54,114 nt of DNA from Candidatus Nanopelagicales bacterium (GTDB lineage Bacteria; Actinomycetota; Actinomycetes; Nanopelagicales; Nanopelagicaceae), in the NCBI GenBank assembly GCA_030834095.1, contig JAURGA010000007.1, positions 1 to 54,114 on the forward strand. Reading direction: 5' to 3'. Every line of letters starts with the position of its first letter. Position 1 is the first letter of the stretch. Position numbers and translations under genes: made by a program. Positions 1 through 8,720 of this stretch are shown here, piece by piece. Under the pieces are notes generated by a model. That model made no database searches, was not told the DNA's origin, and worked only from the letters and a program-made list of their open reading frames with translations.

Positions 1-225
1 CCACTTCATTCCTAGTTCGTGAAATGGTTCAAATTGAATCTGTCCATGCAAGCTTCCTGCATTTCTACCTGAGGCCTGGGTATTCAAATCATATTTCTCT
101 AAAAGTGCGACATTCGCACCCTTGATTGCAAGGTTGTATGTAGTTGCACAACCCGCGGCTCCACCGCCAATAACAATTGCATCAAAATTTCTCTGCTCAA
201 GAGATTGATGCGAATTAGTTAACAC
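1..225 (-). CDS. FAD-dependent amine/amino-acid oxidoreductase (N-terminal part, runs off the left edge)
   Basis: Only about the first 75 residues are present. Translation from a GTG at 225 gives a 14-residue lead followed by DAIVIGGGAAGCATTYNLA, a dinucleotide-binding fold (GGGAAG loop, then a strand ending in LLEKYD, the acidic end of beta-2), then TQASGRNAGSLHG. That pattern fits the DAO family (D-amino-acid, glycine, sarcosine or D-hydroxyproline oxidases). A TAG in frame at 235-237 limits how far upstream the start can lie. The gene diverges from the DapA-family lyase at 276 with only 50 bp between the starts, so the two probably share a control region. The substrate cannot be read from this fragment. 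Confidence 0.8.
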   Translation of the reverse strand, partial: MLTNSHQSLEQRNFDAIVIGGGAAGCATTYNLAIKGANVALLEKYDLNTQASGRNAGSLHGQIQFEPFHELGMKW

Positions 226-275
226 ATTAATATACTAACTTACGAGTTAATATTTAAGTAGTTGATTGGGGAGAA

Positions 276-1208
276 ATGTCTAAAGAATTCCGCGGTAGTT
301 ATGGTGTCTTAGTAACACCATTTACAGAGGGTGGAAAATCCGTAGATACTGCTGCACTAAAAAATCTTCTTGATTGGCAGATCAAATCTAATTCTCCCGG
401 AGTTATTGTTCTTGGAACAACTGGTGAGTTTCTAACGATCAGCGATGATGAACGCCGCACCATCATAGAAACAACAGTGAAGCATGTTGATGGCCGAATT
501 GATGTTTTGGTTGGCACAACTAATGCATATACCCCAAATGCCGTTAGATACAGCAAAGAAGCCCAAGAGCTTGGCGCAAATGGCCTGATGATTCTGCCGC
601 CTTACTATTACAAGCCAACACATGACGAGATCTACAACTTTTACAAGGCAATTTGTTCTGTGGTTTCGATTCCAATCATGATTTACAACAATCCTTTTAC
701 TTCAAATGTTGATATTCCAGCTGCCCTGGTTGCAAAGATTGCAAGATCATTCGAGCAAGTTAGATATATCAAAGAGGCGAGCCAAGATATCGCTCGGGTT
801 CGAGATGTAATTGAAGAGTCTGATGGTCTAGTCAATGTCTTCGCTGGTGAGCGTGTAGTCGAGTCATATCAGTTGGGCGCTGTCGGATATGTGAATCCTT
901 ATGCGAATTACATTCCTGAAGCCTCAACTATTATCTGTGATTTTCTTGCGGCTGGCCGAATCGAAGATGCCAAGAAGATTGATCGATTCATTACAAAGAT
1001 TGATCATGTAATCGCCGAAGGTCATCCGCTATATGGTCATCAGTGTTATTCAAAGGCACTTGCAGCCGTTCGCGGTTATCCAGTGGGAGATGTCAGACCG
1101 CCAATTACAACTTTCGCAGACCTTGGCCAAGAAGGTAAAGATCGCGTCGCAAAGATTTCAAAGATGATGGATGAACTAAACGCGCTCTTGGTTCAACTAG
1201 CTAAATAG
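276..1208 (+). CDS. DapA/DHDPS-family class I aldolase or lyase
   Basis: A 310-residue TIM-barrel protein of the dihydrodipicolinate synthase / N-acetylneuraminate lyase superfamily. Visible signatures are the GTTGE loop near residue 47-51, the catalytic tyrosine in IMIYNNP (Tyr137), and the Schiff-base lysine in YIKEAS (Lys166). A GGGGAG Shine-Dalgarno at 268-273 supports the ATG at 276. The superfamily covers dihydrodipicolinate synthase, sugar-acid dehydratases and pyrroline-4-hydroxy-2-carboxylate deaminase of hydroxyproline breakdown. The divergent FAD amine oxidase and the convergent peptide-uptake operon make a catabolic role more likely than lysine synthesis; this is inference. It ends 10 bp from the stop of the convergent DsbA-like gene. 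Confidence 0.8.
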   Translation: MSKEFRGSYGVLVTPFTEGGKSVDTAALKNLLDWQIKSNSPGVIVLGTTGEFLTISDDERRTIIETTVKHVDGRIDVLVGTTNAYTPNAVRYSKEAQELGANGLMILPPYYYKPTHDEIYNFYKAICSVVSIPIMIYNNPFTSNVDIPAALVAKIARSFEQVRYIKEASQDIARVRDVIEESDGLVNVFAGERVVESYQLGAVGYVNPYANYIPEASTIICDFLAAGRIEDAKKIDRFITKIDHVIAEGHPLYGHQCYSKALAAVRGYPVGDVRPPITTFADLGQEGKDRVAKISKMMDELNALLVQLAK

Positions 1209-1218
1209 CTTTTTTGGC

Positions 1219-1827
1219 TCAATCGAAGATTGGTTTTACGTTTCTGGTTCTCTTTATTTCAAAGAATCCAGGATAACTAGCAACGCCTACTACCCCGTCG
1301 AATAACTTTCCTGCTTCTTCGCCCTTTGGGGCAGGTGAGATAACTGGGCCAAAGAATGCAACTTCGCCAACACTGATAATTGGTGTTCCGACATCTTCGC
1401 CAACTTTGTTGATTCCGCGGTCATGGCTTTCGATAATCTTTGCATCTAGTGATTCATCTTGCGCATACTTCATTAGATCTTCTGAGAAAGAAAAGTTAGA
1501 TAAAACCTTTGTAGTCATTTCATCTGAGATTTTGGTTTTATTCAAATGAATCTCATTGCCAAAAGCTGTGTATAAATCGCCTTTGATCTTCTCTCCGTAT
1601 AAAGCTTCTGCAGCCACAACTACTCGAAGTGGGCCAAGTGCTTTCTTGGCATAATCTAAATACTCAGTGGTTATTGATGGGCGACCTATATTTAAATAAT
1701 AAAGACTCATCGGATTCCAGGTAATTGAAATGTCGCGAACTTTCTCTACTTCAACCAACCATCGCGATGTCATCCAGGCCCAAGGACAGAGCGTGTCAAA
1801 CCACATTTCAACTTTCTGGGTAGCCAT
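1219..1827 (-). CDS. DsbA-family oxidoreductase, mycothiol-linked nitroreductase Rv2466c-like
   Basis: A 202-residue thioredoxin-fold protein with the DsbA helical insertion. The N-terminus reads a strand, then FDTLCPWAWMTSRWL, with the active-site cysteine at residue 14 in a CPWA context and no second CxxC cysteine. This layout resembles actinobacterial Rv2466c-type proteins, which use mycothiol as resolving thiol. A cis-proline candidate is GTPIISVG near residue 147. No signal peptide, so cytosolic. It is the last gene of the peptide-transport operon, 5 bp after the amidohydrolase stop. Substrate unknown; 2-hydroxychromene-2-carboxylate isomerase-like folds are a weaker alternative. Confidence 0.7.
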   Translation of the reverse strand: MATQKVEMWFDTLCPWAWMTSRWLVEVEKVRDISITWNPMSLYYLNIGRPSITTEYLDYAKKALGPLRVVVAAEALYGEKIKGDLYTAFGNEIHLNKTKISDEMTTKVLSNFSFSEDLMKYAQDESLDAKIIESHDRGINKVGEDVGTPIISVGEVAFFGPVISPAPKGEEAGKLFDGVVGVASYPGFFEIKRTRNVKPIFD

Positions 1828-1832
1828 TTTTT

Positions 1833-3023
1833 CTACAACCTATTCGCTATCACTCGTCCGCCTTGCACAACCAAATCTAGCTCACGAAGATTTTGCGGAT
1901 CATCAAGTGGATTTCCACGCATTGCAATTAAATCTCCAAAGAAGCCCTTATTGATCTGACCTAATTTATCTTCTTGCTTAATCAAACTTGCAGCCGTCGA
2001 AGTTATGGACTGAAGTGAATTCAGAGTACTTAGACCAGCGCCATGCATCAAAAATAGTTCGTGCAGAGCTGCGCTTGTGCCATCTACTAAATCTCCTGGC
2101 GGATAATCAGTTCCGTTTGTCATCTTGATACCCGCGCCTATTGCAAGTTTTACGCTCGCTAAGTGCCGATCGGCAACTGCTAAACAATTCTGAATTGATG
2201 CTTCTTCGAAGCCCTTCTCGCGCATCCAACTTTCAGATCTAGTTACACAGAGAGTTGGGGAGTAGAAAACATCTTTTGCTGCCATTGCATCTACGGTGGC
2301 TTGATCCATTACGTAACCATGCTCAAAGGAGCGAACACCAAGTCGAAGTGCCTGTTGGATTGCGGCTGATTCGCCAGCATGTGCAACTACATAAGAATTT
2401 CGTTCTTCGGCAGCCTTTACGACTCCCCTGATTTCATCATCAGTCATCTCTGGATCTTCTGGTCGCTCACCTGCTCGGGCAAGGCCACCGGTAATAAATA
2501 TCTTTAGATGATCTGCGCCATCATCCAATTCACCAATTGCTGCTTTGTAGAAGCCATTGAAATCTTTTGCATAACTACAGGCCGAACCCGCGCCGTGTCC
2601 ATCTGGAGTTGATAGCGCACGACCAGCGCCAAAAATTCTTGGTCCTTGAAACCATCCAGCCTTGGCGGCTCGTCGCAGATAAAGATCTACCTGATTCTGC
2701 TCATGAACCGAGCGCAGCGTTGTGATTCCTGAAGCAAGTGCTTCATGGGCCCGTTCAGCGGCTCGAAAGGCGGTAAGTGCCGGATCTTCATTTGGATCCG
2801 TTAGCGAAAATGGAAATACAACTGAAAGATGCGAATGACAGGAAATCAAGCCCGGAAATAAGTAACGACCATCTAAATCAATGACAGTTTCATCGCCACT
2901 ACGATTTAAAGTGGAGGATTTTCCTAATTCAGTAATTTCACCGTTCGCAGAAATTCGCACTGCATCTTCGCTCTTTATCTCGCCAGCTAAGACATCAACG
3001 ATTTTTGCATTTGTGATTAGCAT
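1833..3023 (-). CDS. Metal-dependent amidohydrolase (Xaa-Pro dipeptidase / imidazolonepropionase type)
   Basis: A 396-residue amidohydrolase. Metal-binding landmarks are HSH at residues 63-65 after the FPGLIS strand, the carboxylated-lysine candidate in DHLKIFITGG, histidines in VVAHAGES and SFEHGYV, and the aspartate in TNGTDYPPG. N- and C-terminal beta-sandwich segments (ITNAKIVDVLAG and LVVQGGRVIANRL) close the fold. The family includes enzymes that hydrolyse Xaa-Pro and Xaa-Arg/Lys dipeptides. Its position directly after an oligopeptide ABC transporter fits cleavage of imported dipeptides. The exact specificity is inference. It starts 15 bp after the oppF-type ATPase stop. Confidence 0.75.
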   Translation of the reverse strand: MLITNAKIVDVLAGEIKSEDAVRISANGEITELGKSSTLNRSGDETVIDLDGRYLFPGLISCHSHLSVVFPFSLTDPNEDPALTAFRAAERAHEALASGITTLRSVHEQNQVDLYLRRAAKAGWFQGPRIFGAGRALSTPDGHGAGSACSYAKDFNGFYKAAIGELDDGADHLKIFITGGLARAGERPEDPEMTDDEIRGVVKAAEERNSYVVAHAGESAAIQQALRLGVRSFEHGYVMDQATVDAMAAKDVFYSPTLCVTRSESWMREKGFEEASIQNCLAVADRHLASVKLAIGAGIKMTNGTDYPPGDLVDGTSAALHELFLMHGAGLSTLNSLQSITSTAASLIKQEDKLGQINKGFFGDLIAMRGNPLDDPQNLRELDLVVQGGRVIANRL

Positions 3024-3038
3024 TTTTTATCCGCCAAA

Positions 3039-4010
3039 CTAATTTAAAGTTAATGTTACAGGTTGGCTGCCCGCGGTCTGAAGAACGCAAGATACATCTC
3101 GGCCATCAGCTAATCTGCGTAATTCTGGCTCGTTGCCTGAACATTCAGGTTTTGCCAATGGGCATCTTGGATGGAATCGGCAACCACTTGGTGGGCTCAT
3201 TGGATTTGGAACATCGCCTGGCAAATCTTTTGGCATAAATGATGTGCCATCTGCATGCGGAATCGCAGAGATAAGCGCACGGGTATAAGGATGTGAAGGA
3301 TTATTCCAAATCTGATCCACAGTTCCGACTTCAACAATCTTACCTAAATACATAACTGCTACTCGGTCTGAAATTCGACGCACAATTGATAAGTCATGAG
3401 AGATAAAGACCATTCCCATATCAAATTCATCTACAAGATTTACCAGCAAGTTGGCCACTTGTGCTTGTGAAGAGGTATCTAAAGCTGAAATTGGTTCGTC
3501 GGCGATAATTGCAGTTGGTGCAGCTGCAAGTGCACGCGCAATTGAAATACGTTGGCGTTGGCCGCCAGAGAATTGGTGAGCAAATCTATCTACTGCATTT
3601 CTAGGCAGACCAACTTTTTCAAGCAAATCTGCAGCCTTGACCAAAGCTAATTTCTTAGACATACCCGCAACGATTAAGCCATCAGCAATCTGCATTCCAA
3701 TTTTGCGTCGTGGGTTTAGTGAGCCATAAGGATCTTGGAAAACCATCTGCAAGTTACGGAAATGATCTGGGCGCTTGCCTCTGGTTAATTTCTTAACCTT
3801 CTGGCCATCGAAAACTATCTCGCCAGTAATAGGACTCAATATTCCAACGATTGCTTTCCCAAGAGTAGATTTTCCGCAGCCGGATTCACCAACAAGCCCG
3901 AGGATTTCACCAGAGTTAAGAGTTAGATCTACACCCGCAACCGCACGCACCTTGCGACCATGACGATCGTATTCCACCGCTACATTCTTAAGATTTAAAA
4001 TCTCCTTCAT
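3039..4010 (-). CDS. Dipeptide/oligopeptide ABC transporter ATP-binding protein (OppF/DppF type)
   Basis: A 323-residue ABC ATPase of the peptide-uptake class. Walker A GESGCGKST lies at 41-49, signature FSGGQRQR near 148, and Walker B AIIADE near 167-172, followed by the switch histidine in VFISHDLS. The C-terminal oligopeptide/dipeptide extension with a CRFHPRCPLAKPEC cysteine cluster is present, as is usual for OppD/OppF proteins. Its start overlaps the stop of the upstream ATPase by one base, so the two are translationally coupled and should form a heterodimer on the cytosolic face of the permease. Confidence 0.9.
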   Translation of the reverse strand: MKEILNLKNVAVEYDRHGRKVRAVAGVDLTLNSGEILGLVGESGCGKSTLGKAIVGILSPITGEIVFDGQKVKKLTRGKRPDHFRNLQMVFQDPYGSLNPRRKIGMQIADGLIVAGMSKKLALVKAADLLEKVGLPRNAVDRFAHQFSGGQRQRISIARALAAAPTAIIADEPISALDTSSQAQVANLLVNLVDEFDMGMVFISHDLSIVRRISDRVAVMYLGKIVEVGTVDQIWNNPSHPYTRALISAIPHADGTSFMPKDLPGDVPNPMSPPSGCRFHPRCPLAKPECSGNEPELRRLADGRDVSCVLQTAGSQPVTLTLN

Positions 4011-4999
4011 TAGTTACTCCCGGAATTAGAGAGTTCGCTAAATGGATTTACTGGACAGAAAATTCGGTGGTTCGAAGTTAAATTCAGAACCTCTGGCAAA
4101 GTTTCTTTGCAGCTAGCCTTTGCAAACTTGCAACGCGTATGAAATGCGCACCCAGTTGGGAAATTGCCAAGTTCTGGCGGCATGCCATCAATAGAGAGCA
4201 AATTCTTTGAATTAACTTCGGAGTTACCTGGAAGAGCAGCGATGAGCCCCTTGGTGTAAGGATGGCGAGGATTCTTCAATAAATCTGATGTTGCACCAGA
4301 CTCTACTTCAGATCCTGCATACATAATCATGATTCGGTCAGTTAACGAAGATAGAACTCCAAGGTCATGTGTAATAACCATGACTGAAAGATTTCGATCT
4401 GTGCGAAGTTGGTGGAGTAATTTCAAAATTCCTGCTTGCACTGTAACATCAAGAGCGGTGGTTGGTTCATCGGCAATAAGTAACTTTGGTTCACAAGCTA
4501 GCGCCATTGCAATCGCAATACGTTGGCGCATTCCACCAGAAAACTGACTTGGATGGGCGCTTAACGCAGCTGCTGGCTCTGGAATCTTTACTGTCGCGAG
4601 AAGTTCTAGCGCACTATTTCTGGCAGCAGCCTTGCTGACTTTACGGTGATGGCGCAGATGCTCGGTCAATTGCACTTCAACGGTAAGCATCGGGTGCAGC
4701 GAAGTCATTGGATCCTGGAAAATCATGGCGATCTCTTTACCGCGGATATCGCGATATTCGCGCTTTGTGCTGGTCAGAATTTCACGACCATCAAACATAA
4801 TTGAACCACTGGCTTTGCCCTTATATGGCAAGAGGCCCAGCATGCTTAGCGCAGTCATGGTTTTGCCGCTACCACTCTCACCAGCTACTCCCAGAATTTC
4901 ACCGCGCCCGACGTTAAACGAAAGGTTGCGAACAGCCTGAGCCTCGCCGCTTCCAGTCGCAAGAGTTACCGTCAAATTTTCAACAGTTAGTAGGTTCAT
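4010..4999 (-). CDS. Dipeptide/oligopeptide ABC transporter ATP-binding protein (OppD/DppD type)
   Basis: A 329-residue ABC ATPase. Walker A GESGSGKT lies at about 40-47, signature FSGGMRQR at about 153-160, and Walker B LLIADEP at about 173-179 with the H-loop VITHDLG. The C-terminal peptide-transporter extension is present (CAFHTRCKFAKASC). It overlaps the permease gene upstream and the second ATPase downstream by one base each. The tight coupling supports one transporter complex. Confidence 0.9.
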   Translation of the reverse strand: MNLLTVENLTVTLATGSGEAQAVRNLSFNVGRGEILGVAGESGSGKTMTALSMLGLLPYKGKASGSIMFDGREILTSTKREYRDIRGKEIAMIFQDPMTSLHPMLTVEVQLTEHLRHHRKVSKAAARNSALELLATVKIPEPAAALSAHPSQFSGGMRQRIAIAMALACEPKLLIADEPTTALDVTVQAGILKLLHQLRTDRNLSVMVITHDLGVLSSLTDRIMIMYAGSEVESGATSDLLKNPRHPYTKGLIAALPGNSEVNSKNLLSIDGMPPELGNFPTGCAFHTRCKFAKASCKETLPEVLNLTSNHRIFCPVNPFSELSNSGSN

Positions 5000-5862
5000 T
5001 AGTCGCGCAGCGCCTTTGCAGTTCTTGGATCGAGCGCATCACGAAGTGAATCACCGATAAAGTTGAATGCCAATACCGCAGTCAAGATTGCGAGTCCTGG
5101 GAAGAGTCCTACCCACCAACGATCGAAGTTAACAGCGCCCATAGAAACCATCGAACCCCATTCAGCAGCAGGTGGTTGAGCTCCCAGTCCTAGGAATGAA
5201 AGTCCCGATAGAAGTAGAAGGGCATTACCAACTTCAAGAGATGCTAAAACAAAGACCGGTCCAGATAAGTTTGGTCGTAGATCAACCACCATCGTTCGTA
5301 GCGCAGAAGATCCGAGAAGCGCAGAAGCAGTTACATAATCATTCTGCTTAGCGTTAAGAATTAATCCGCGCACTAGGCGCGCATAAACCGGCCACGCAAC
5401 AATAGTTACCGCAATGACCGCATTTCTAATCTGTGGTCCAAGAGCTGCTGCCACTGCCATTGCAAGAACAATTCCTGGAAATGCAAAGAAGACATCTGTG
5501 ACGCGCATAATGAATGAGTCAATTTTTCCACCGGCATATCCTGAAATGGCACCTATGATTGAACCAATAGCTGCAGATAAAACTACTAAAAGAAGTGAAT
5601 ATGGAAGCGAAATTCTGGCACCGTGAATTATTCGGCTCCAAATATCTCGACCTAATTCATCGGTTCCCATCCAGTGCGCTGCTGATGGAGTTAAAAACTT
5701 ATCTGCATCTTGTGCATTTGGGTTATAAGGAGCAATCCAAGGAGCAAAAATCGCAAGAAAGGTCCAAATTGCAATGATTGAAATGCCAACAACAGCAAGT
5801 GGTTGGCGCCAGATTGAGTTAGCGTTCTTTGATCGCTTTAACTTTTTTAGGATTGTAGACAT
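4999..5862 (-). CDS. Dipeptide/oligopeptide ABC transporter permease (OppC/DppC type)
   Basis: A 287-residue inner-membrane permease. A cytosolic N-terminus of about 20 residues is followed by a first membrane segment (LAVVGISIIAIWTFLAIFA), the family-typical GTDELGRDIWSRIIHGARISL loop near residue 66, and further hydrophobic helices. The EAA-like coupling loop sits around ASALLGSSALRTMVVDLRPN, and the C-terminus reads FIGDSLRDALDPR. These are typical of the second permease of peptide/nickel transporters. It overlaps the neighbouring genes on each side by one base. Confidence 0.9.
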   Translation of the reverse strand: MSTILKKLKRSKNANSIWRQPLAVVGISIIAIWTFLAIFAPWIAPYNPNAQDADKFLTPSAAHWMGTDELGRDIWSRIIHGARISLPYSLLLVVLSAAIGSIIGAISGYAGGKIDSFIMRVTDVFFAFPGIVLAMAVAAALGPQIRNAVIAVTIVAWPVYARLVRGLILNAKQNDYVTASALLGSSALRTMVVDLRPNLSGPVFVLASLEVGNALLLLSGLSFLGLGAQPPAAEWGSMVSMGAVNFDRWWVGLFPGLAILTAVLAFNFIGDSLRDALDPRTAKALRD

Positions 5863-6941
5863 TATGCAGAATCTCTCATCTGTGGATCAATTATTCTGTA
5901 GAGAATATCTACGATTAAGTTCATCGTGATGTAGACCGTTGCAACGACCATACTTACACCCATAATGCCTGGAAGATCCAAGCCAACTGCAGCGCGATAT
6001 GCATATTGACCCAGCCCTGGCCATGAGAAGACGTTCTCAACTAAAACTGAACCCGCCAATAAGCTTGAAAATGCAACACCTGCAACGGTAATGATCGACA
6101 AGAGAGCTGGACGCAGAACATGGCGCGTGATTACTGTGAATTCTGGAAGGCCTTTTGCTCGAGCCGCCCTTACATAATCATTGCCCAGGATTTCAAGCAT
6201 TGATGCACGGGTAAAGCGCGTTAGGACACCGACTGCGTAGATTGCAAGAACTATCGCTGGCAGTAGTAAGTATGAGAATGCCTGTCTGAAAGTTGAGAAG
6301 TCGCCAGCAATCAAGGCATCAATCGTGAAGAGACCCGTAACTGTTGGAGGAGGTTCCCCACCTGGTTCAAGTCGGCCAGTTCCTGGTGCCCAACCTAGAA
6401 CGAAGAAGAAAATATAGAAGGCAGTTAACGCGGTCCAAAATGCTGGCATTGATACGCCGGTCAAACTAAAAACTCTAATTATTTGATCAGGTAAACGATC
6501 TCTTGTTACTGCAGAAATGATTCCAAGAAGTAATCCAACAATTAACGCAAGAAATACTGCGATTAGCGCAATCTCTAGTGTTGCCGGGAAGTATTCCTTC
6601 AAATCTTCAGCTACTGGGCGCTTACTAGAGAGCGAGACACCAAAATCACCTTGAAGTAAATTCGTGACATATCTGAGATATTGAACAGGCACTGGCTGAT
6701 CGAGACCGAATTCTTTTTCGAAGGCGGCGACAATTTCGGGATCGCTATATGCGCTCTGACCTAAATTTGCAGCTACCGGATCGCCCGGAACTAACTGAGT
6801 AATTGAGAAAGCAATAAATGTAACACCGAAAACTAAAATAATGCTAGTAAGCAACCTTCGGATTATAAAAGGAGCGAAGCCAGTTCCGGAGAGAGGTCGC
6901 TTGCGCGTTTTCCTCTCACCTGAAACTGGCCTCACCTTCAC
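5862..6941 (-). CDS. Dipeptide/oligopeptide ABC transporter permease (OppB/DppB type)
   Basis: A 359-residue permease. The N-terminus is basic (KTRKRPLSG), then FIIRRLLTSIILVFGVTFIAFSITQLVPGDP, the usual first helix and loop of DppB. Later the chain shows DYVRAARAKGLPEFTVITRHVLRPALL, the EAA coupling loop. The N-terminus is about 25 residues longer than typical DppB. The start is GTG at 6941, which has a TAAGAT hexamer exactly 6 nt upstream and no Shine-Dalgarno. This suggests a secondary leaderless promoter inside the operon, just after the binding-protein gene. A start further inside (near the FIIRRLL helix) would look more canonical but lacks such a signal. Confidence 0.88.
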   Translation of the reverse strand: MKVRPVSGERKTRKRPLSGTGFAPFIIRRLLTSIILVFGVTFIAFSITQLVPGDPVAANLGQSAYSDPEIVAAFEKEFGLDQPVPVQYLRYVTNLLQGDFGVSLSSKRPVAEDLKEYFPATLEIALIAVFLALIVGLLLGIISAVTRDRLPDQIIRVFSLTGVSMPAFWTALTAFYIFFFVLGWAPGTGRLEPGGEPPPTVTGLFTIDALIAGDFSTFRQAFSYLLLPAIVLAIYAVGVLTRFTRASMLEILGNDYVRAARAKGLPEFTVITRHVLRPALLSIITVAGVAFSSLLAGSVLVENVFSWPGLGQYAYRAAVGLDLPGIMGVSMVVATVYITMNLIVDILYRIIDPQMRDSA

Positions 6942-6947
6942 CTATGT

Positions 6948-6953
6948 ATCTTA
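6948..6953 (-). promoter_or_regulatory. Putative leaderless -10 (TAAGAT) for the permease/ATPase genes
   Basis: TAAGAT on the minus strand lies 6 nt before the GTG at 6941, the same geometry seen before many starts in this window. It would give the permease-ATPase part its own transcript in addition to read-through from the binding-protein gene. Confidence 0.5.
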
Positions 6954-6960
6954 ACTAAAT

Positions 6961-6979
6961 TTAAGTATTAACTACTTAA
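6961..6979 (-). terminator. Intercistronic stem-loop between the binding-protein gene and the permease genes
   Basis: A perfect 7-bp inverted repeat, TTAAGTA ... TACTTAA, with a 5-base loop that covers the stop codon of the binding-protein gene. The stem is AU-rich and no good U-run follows, so complete termination is unlikely. Partial attenuation or 3'-end stabilisation is more plausible. Such hairpins often raise the level of binding protein relative to the permeases. Confidence 0.45.
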
Positions 6980-8558
6980 GTTCAGTGAGATTTACCTTCC
7001 AGATTGGGTGGTCTTGAACACCTACTACTGACTTGTTTGCAACAAGAATTGCTGCTGGCTGAACTAGTGGAATAAGTGGACTGCGCTTATTCATCTCCTT
7101 CTGCCATGATCTAAAGAGAGCTGCGCGCTTCTTTGGATCAGTTGCTGTAGCTGCCTTTGTTTGAAGGTCAGTAATAACTGAATCTTGGCCAGCGAGCCAG
7201 CCCATACGTAGACCAACTTTTGTACCTGGGCTAAAGCTTTCGGTGTAGTTGGTTGAATCTGGCCAGTCTGGACCCCAGAGCCATAGACCCATTTCTTCCT
7301 TATTGTCGCGGTATAGCGGTAGTGAAACCGCAATTGGTGCACCAACGAGTTTGGTCTTGAAGCCAATTGCACGTAGATCTTCATCTACAAGAGCTGCAAG
7401 TGAACCGAAGTTGAGGCCGTTTACTGCGCCACCGTCACCCCAATAACCAATTGAAACTGGTGTGTCTTTGATTCCACAAGCATCAAATGCTGCCTTTGCA
7501 CGAGCAGTATCTTGCTTGATTGCAGCCTTCTTCTTTAGAGCACCTGAGAAGAAGCTTGGGATAATTCCTGGAGCTTGGATAGCGCCAAATCCTGCGTAAC
7601 GAACTATCTTGTTGTAGTTGATTCCGTAACGAGCTGCTTCAACACACTTTGGATCAGATGTGAACTTAGTAGCTGGTGAGAACTCGCTGTTCTGGCTTAG
7701 GTAGAAGAAGAAGACGTTAGATGCCTTACCGGTAACAACATTTACCTTGCTGCCTACACCTGATGCTTGATCTGGTGAAAGGTCAACTGCGATAGATGAA
7801 GTTCCCTTAATAACATTTAGACGTTGAACGTTTACAGGGACGTTTCTGACAATAATCTTGTCGTATCCGGCCATGCTCGCGCCCCAGTACTTTGTATTCT
7901 TCTCTAAAACAACTTCAGTTGTTAGGTTGAATGACTTTAGTACGTATGGTCCGCTACCAATTGACTTGGACTTGAGAAACTCAAGTGCCTTATCGGCTGT
8001 TGCGGCATCTGCAGCGTCAGATGCGCCGTTAGCTTTTGCAACCTTGCTGTTCAAGATTCCAAGAGCAGGTGATGTAACAATTGCTAATACTTGTGGGGTT
8101 GCCTTCTCAGTTGTCAGAACAACAGTTTTAGCATTTGGAGCTGCAACTGTAATTCCGTTCATGAGTGAAGAAGGGTTGCCCTTTACATTCTTTAGTCGGT
8201 TTAGTGAGAAGACAACGTCTGCAGAAGTTACCTTTGTGCCATCAGCAAACTTTGCCTTTGGATCAATTGTGAAAGTAAATTCTGTTGCTCCTGCATTAAC
8301 TTTCCACTTTGATGCAATACCAGGAACTGGAGTTGAAGCGTCTCCACCCTTGTATGTAACTAGTGTTTCGTAGAGCGCACGGTTAATCATGTTTCCAGTT
8401 TGTTCGAATGAACGAGCTGGATCTGTCGATGTTAACTGGAATACAGTTTCAACAGTAAGATTTTTAGTTGCAGCATTAGCTGGCAATGCAACCAAGCCAG
8501 CAGTTACTACTGCTGATGAAAGTGCAATGCTGGCAATACTTTTAAAGTTCAACTTCAT
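6972..8558 (-). CDS. Extracellular peptide-binding protein of the ABC transporter (SBP_bac_5 / DppA-OppA type)
   Basis: A 528-residue solute-binding protein. A Sec signal peptide is visible (KLNFKS, hydrophobic core, ending ALPANA|A near residue 29). The mature part has family hallmarks: an early segment TSTDPARSFEQTGNMINRALYETLVTY-like, split here as DPARSF and NRALYETL, the KFADGTKVTSADVVFSL motif near residue 105, and a C-terminal domain with NYTESFSPG. There is no lipobox cysteine at the cleavage site, unlike most Gram-positive binding proteins. The first gene of the operon, with a strong AAAGGAAAGG Shine-Dalgarno before the ATG. It should be the most highly expressed component. Confidence 0.9.
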   Translation of the reverse strand: MKLNFKSIASIALSSAVVTAGLVALPANAATKNLTVETVFQLTSTDPARSFEQTGNMINRALYETLVTYKGGDASTPVPGIASKWKVNAGATEFTFTIDPKAKFADGTKVTSADVVFSLNRLKNVKGNPSSLMNGITVAAPNAKTVVLTTEKATPQVLAIVTSPALGILNSKVAKANGASDAADAATADKALEFLKSKSIGSGPYVLKSFNLTTEVVLEKNTKYWGASMAGYDKIIVRNVPVNVQRLNVIKGTSSIAVDLSPDQASGVGSKVNVVTGKASNVFFFYLSQNSEFSPATKFTSDPKCVEAARYGINYNKIVRYAGFGAIQAPGIIPSFFSGALKKKAAIKQDTARAKAAFDACGIKDTPVSIGYWGDGGAVNGLNFGSLAALVDEDLRAIGFKTKLVGAPIAVSLPLYRDNKEEMGLWLWGPDWPDSTNYTESFSPGTKVGLRMGWLAGQDSVITDLQTKAATATDPKKRAALFRSWQKEMNKRSPLIPLVQPAAILVANKSVVGVQDHPIWKVNLTELK

Positions 8559-8720
8559 TTATAATGCCTTTCCTTTTGCAATCGGAATCGCACAGTAATG
8601 CAGAAAACCTGCTGCAGCATTGCGCGACTTTGTGGATTAAGTCTGCCTAAATTGCTCATCTTAGTCAACGCAGCTTCAAGTGGTTTCCTCAAATTCTCAG
8701 CGCAAATAGTGCGAATCTCG

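Noticed and set aside
227-253. Two TTAATAT copies 20 bp apart between the FAD oxidase and DapA-family genes
   Set aside because: AT-rich spacer; the repeat is too short to separate from chance, though a shared operator here is possible.
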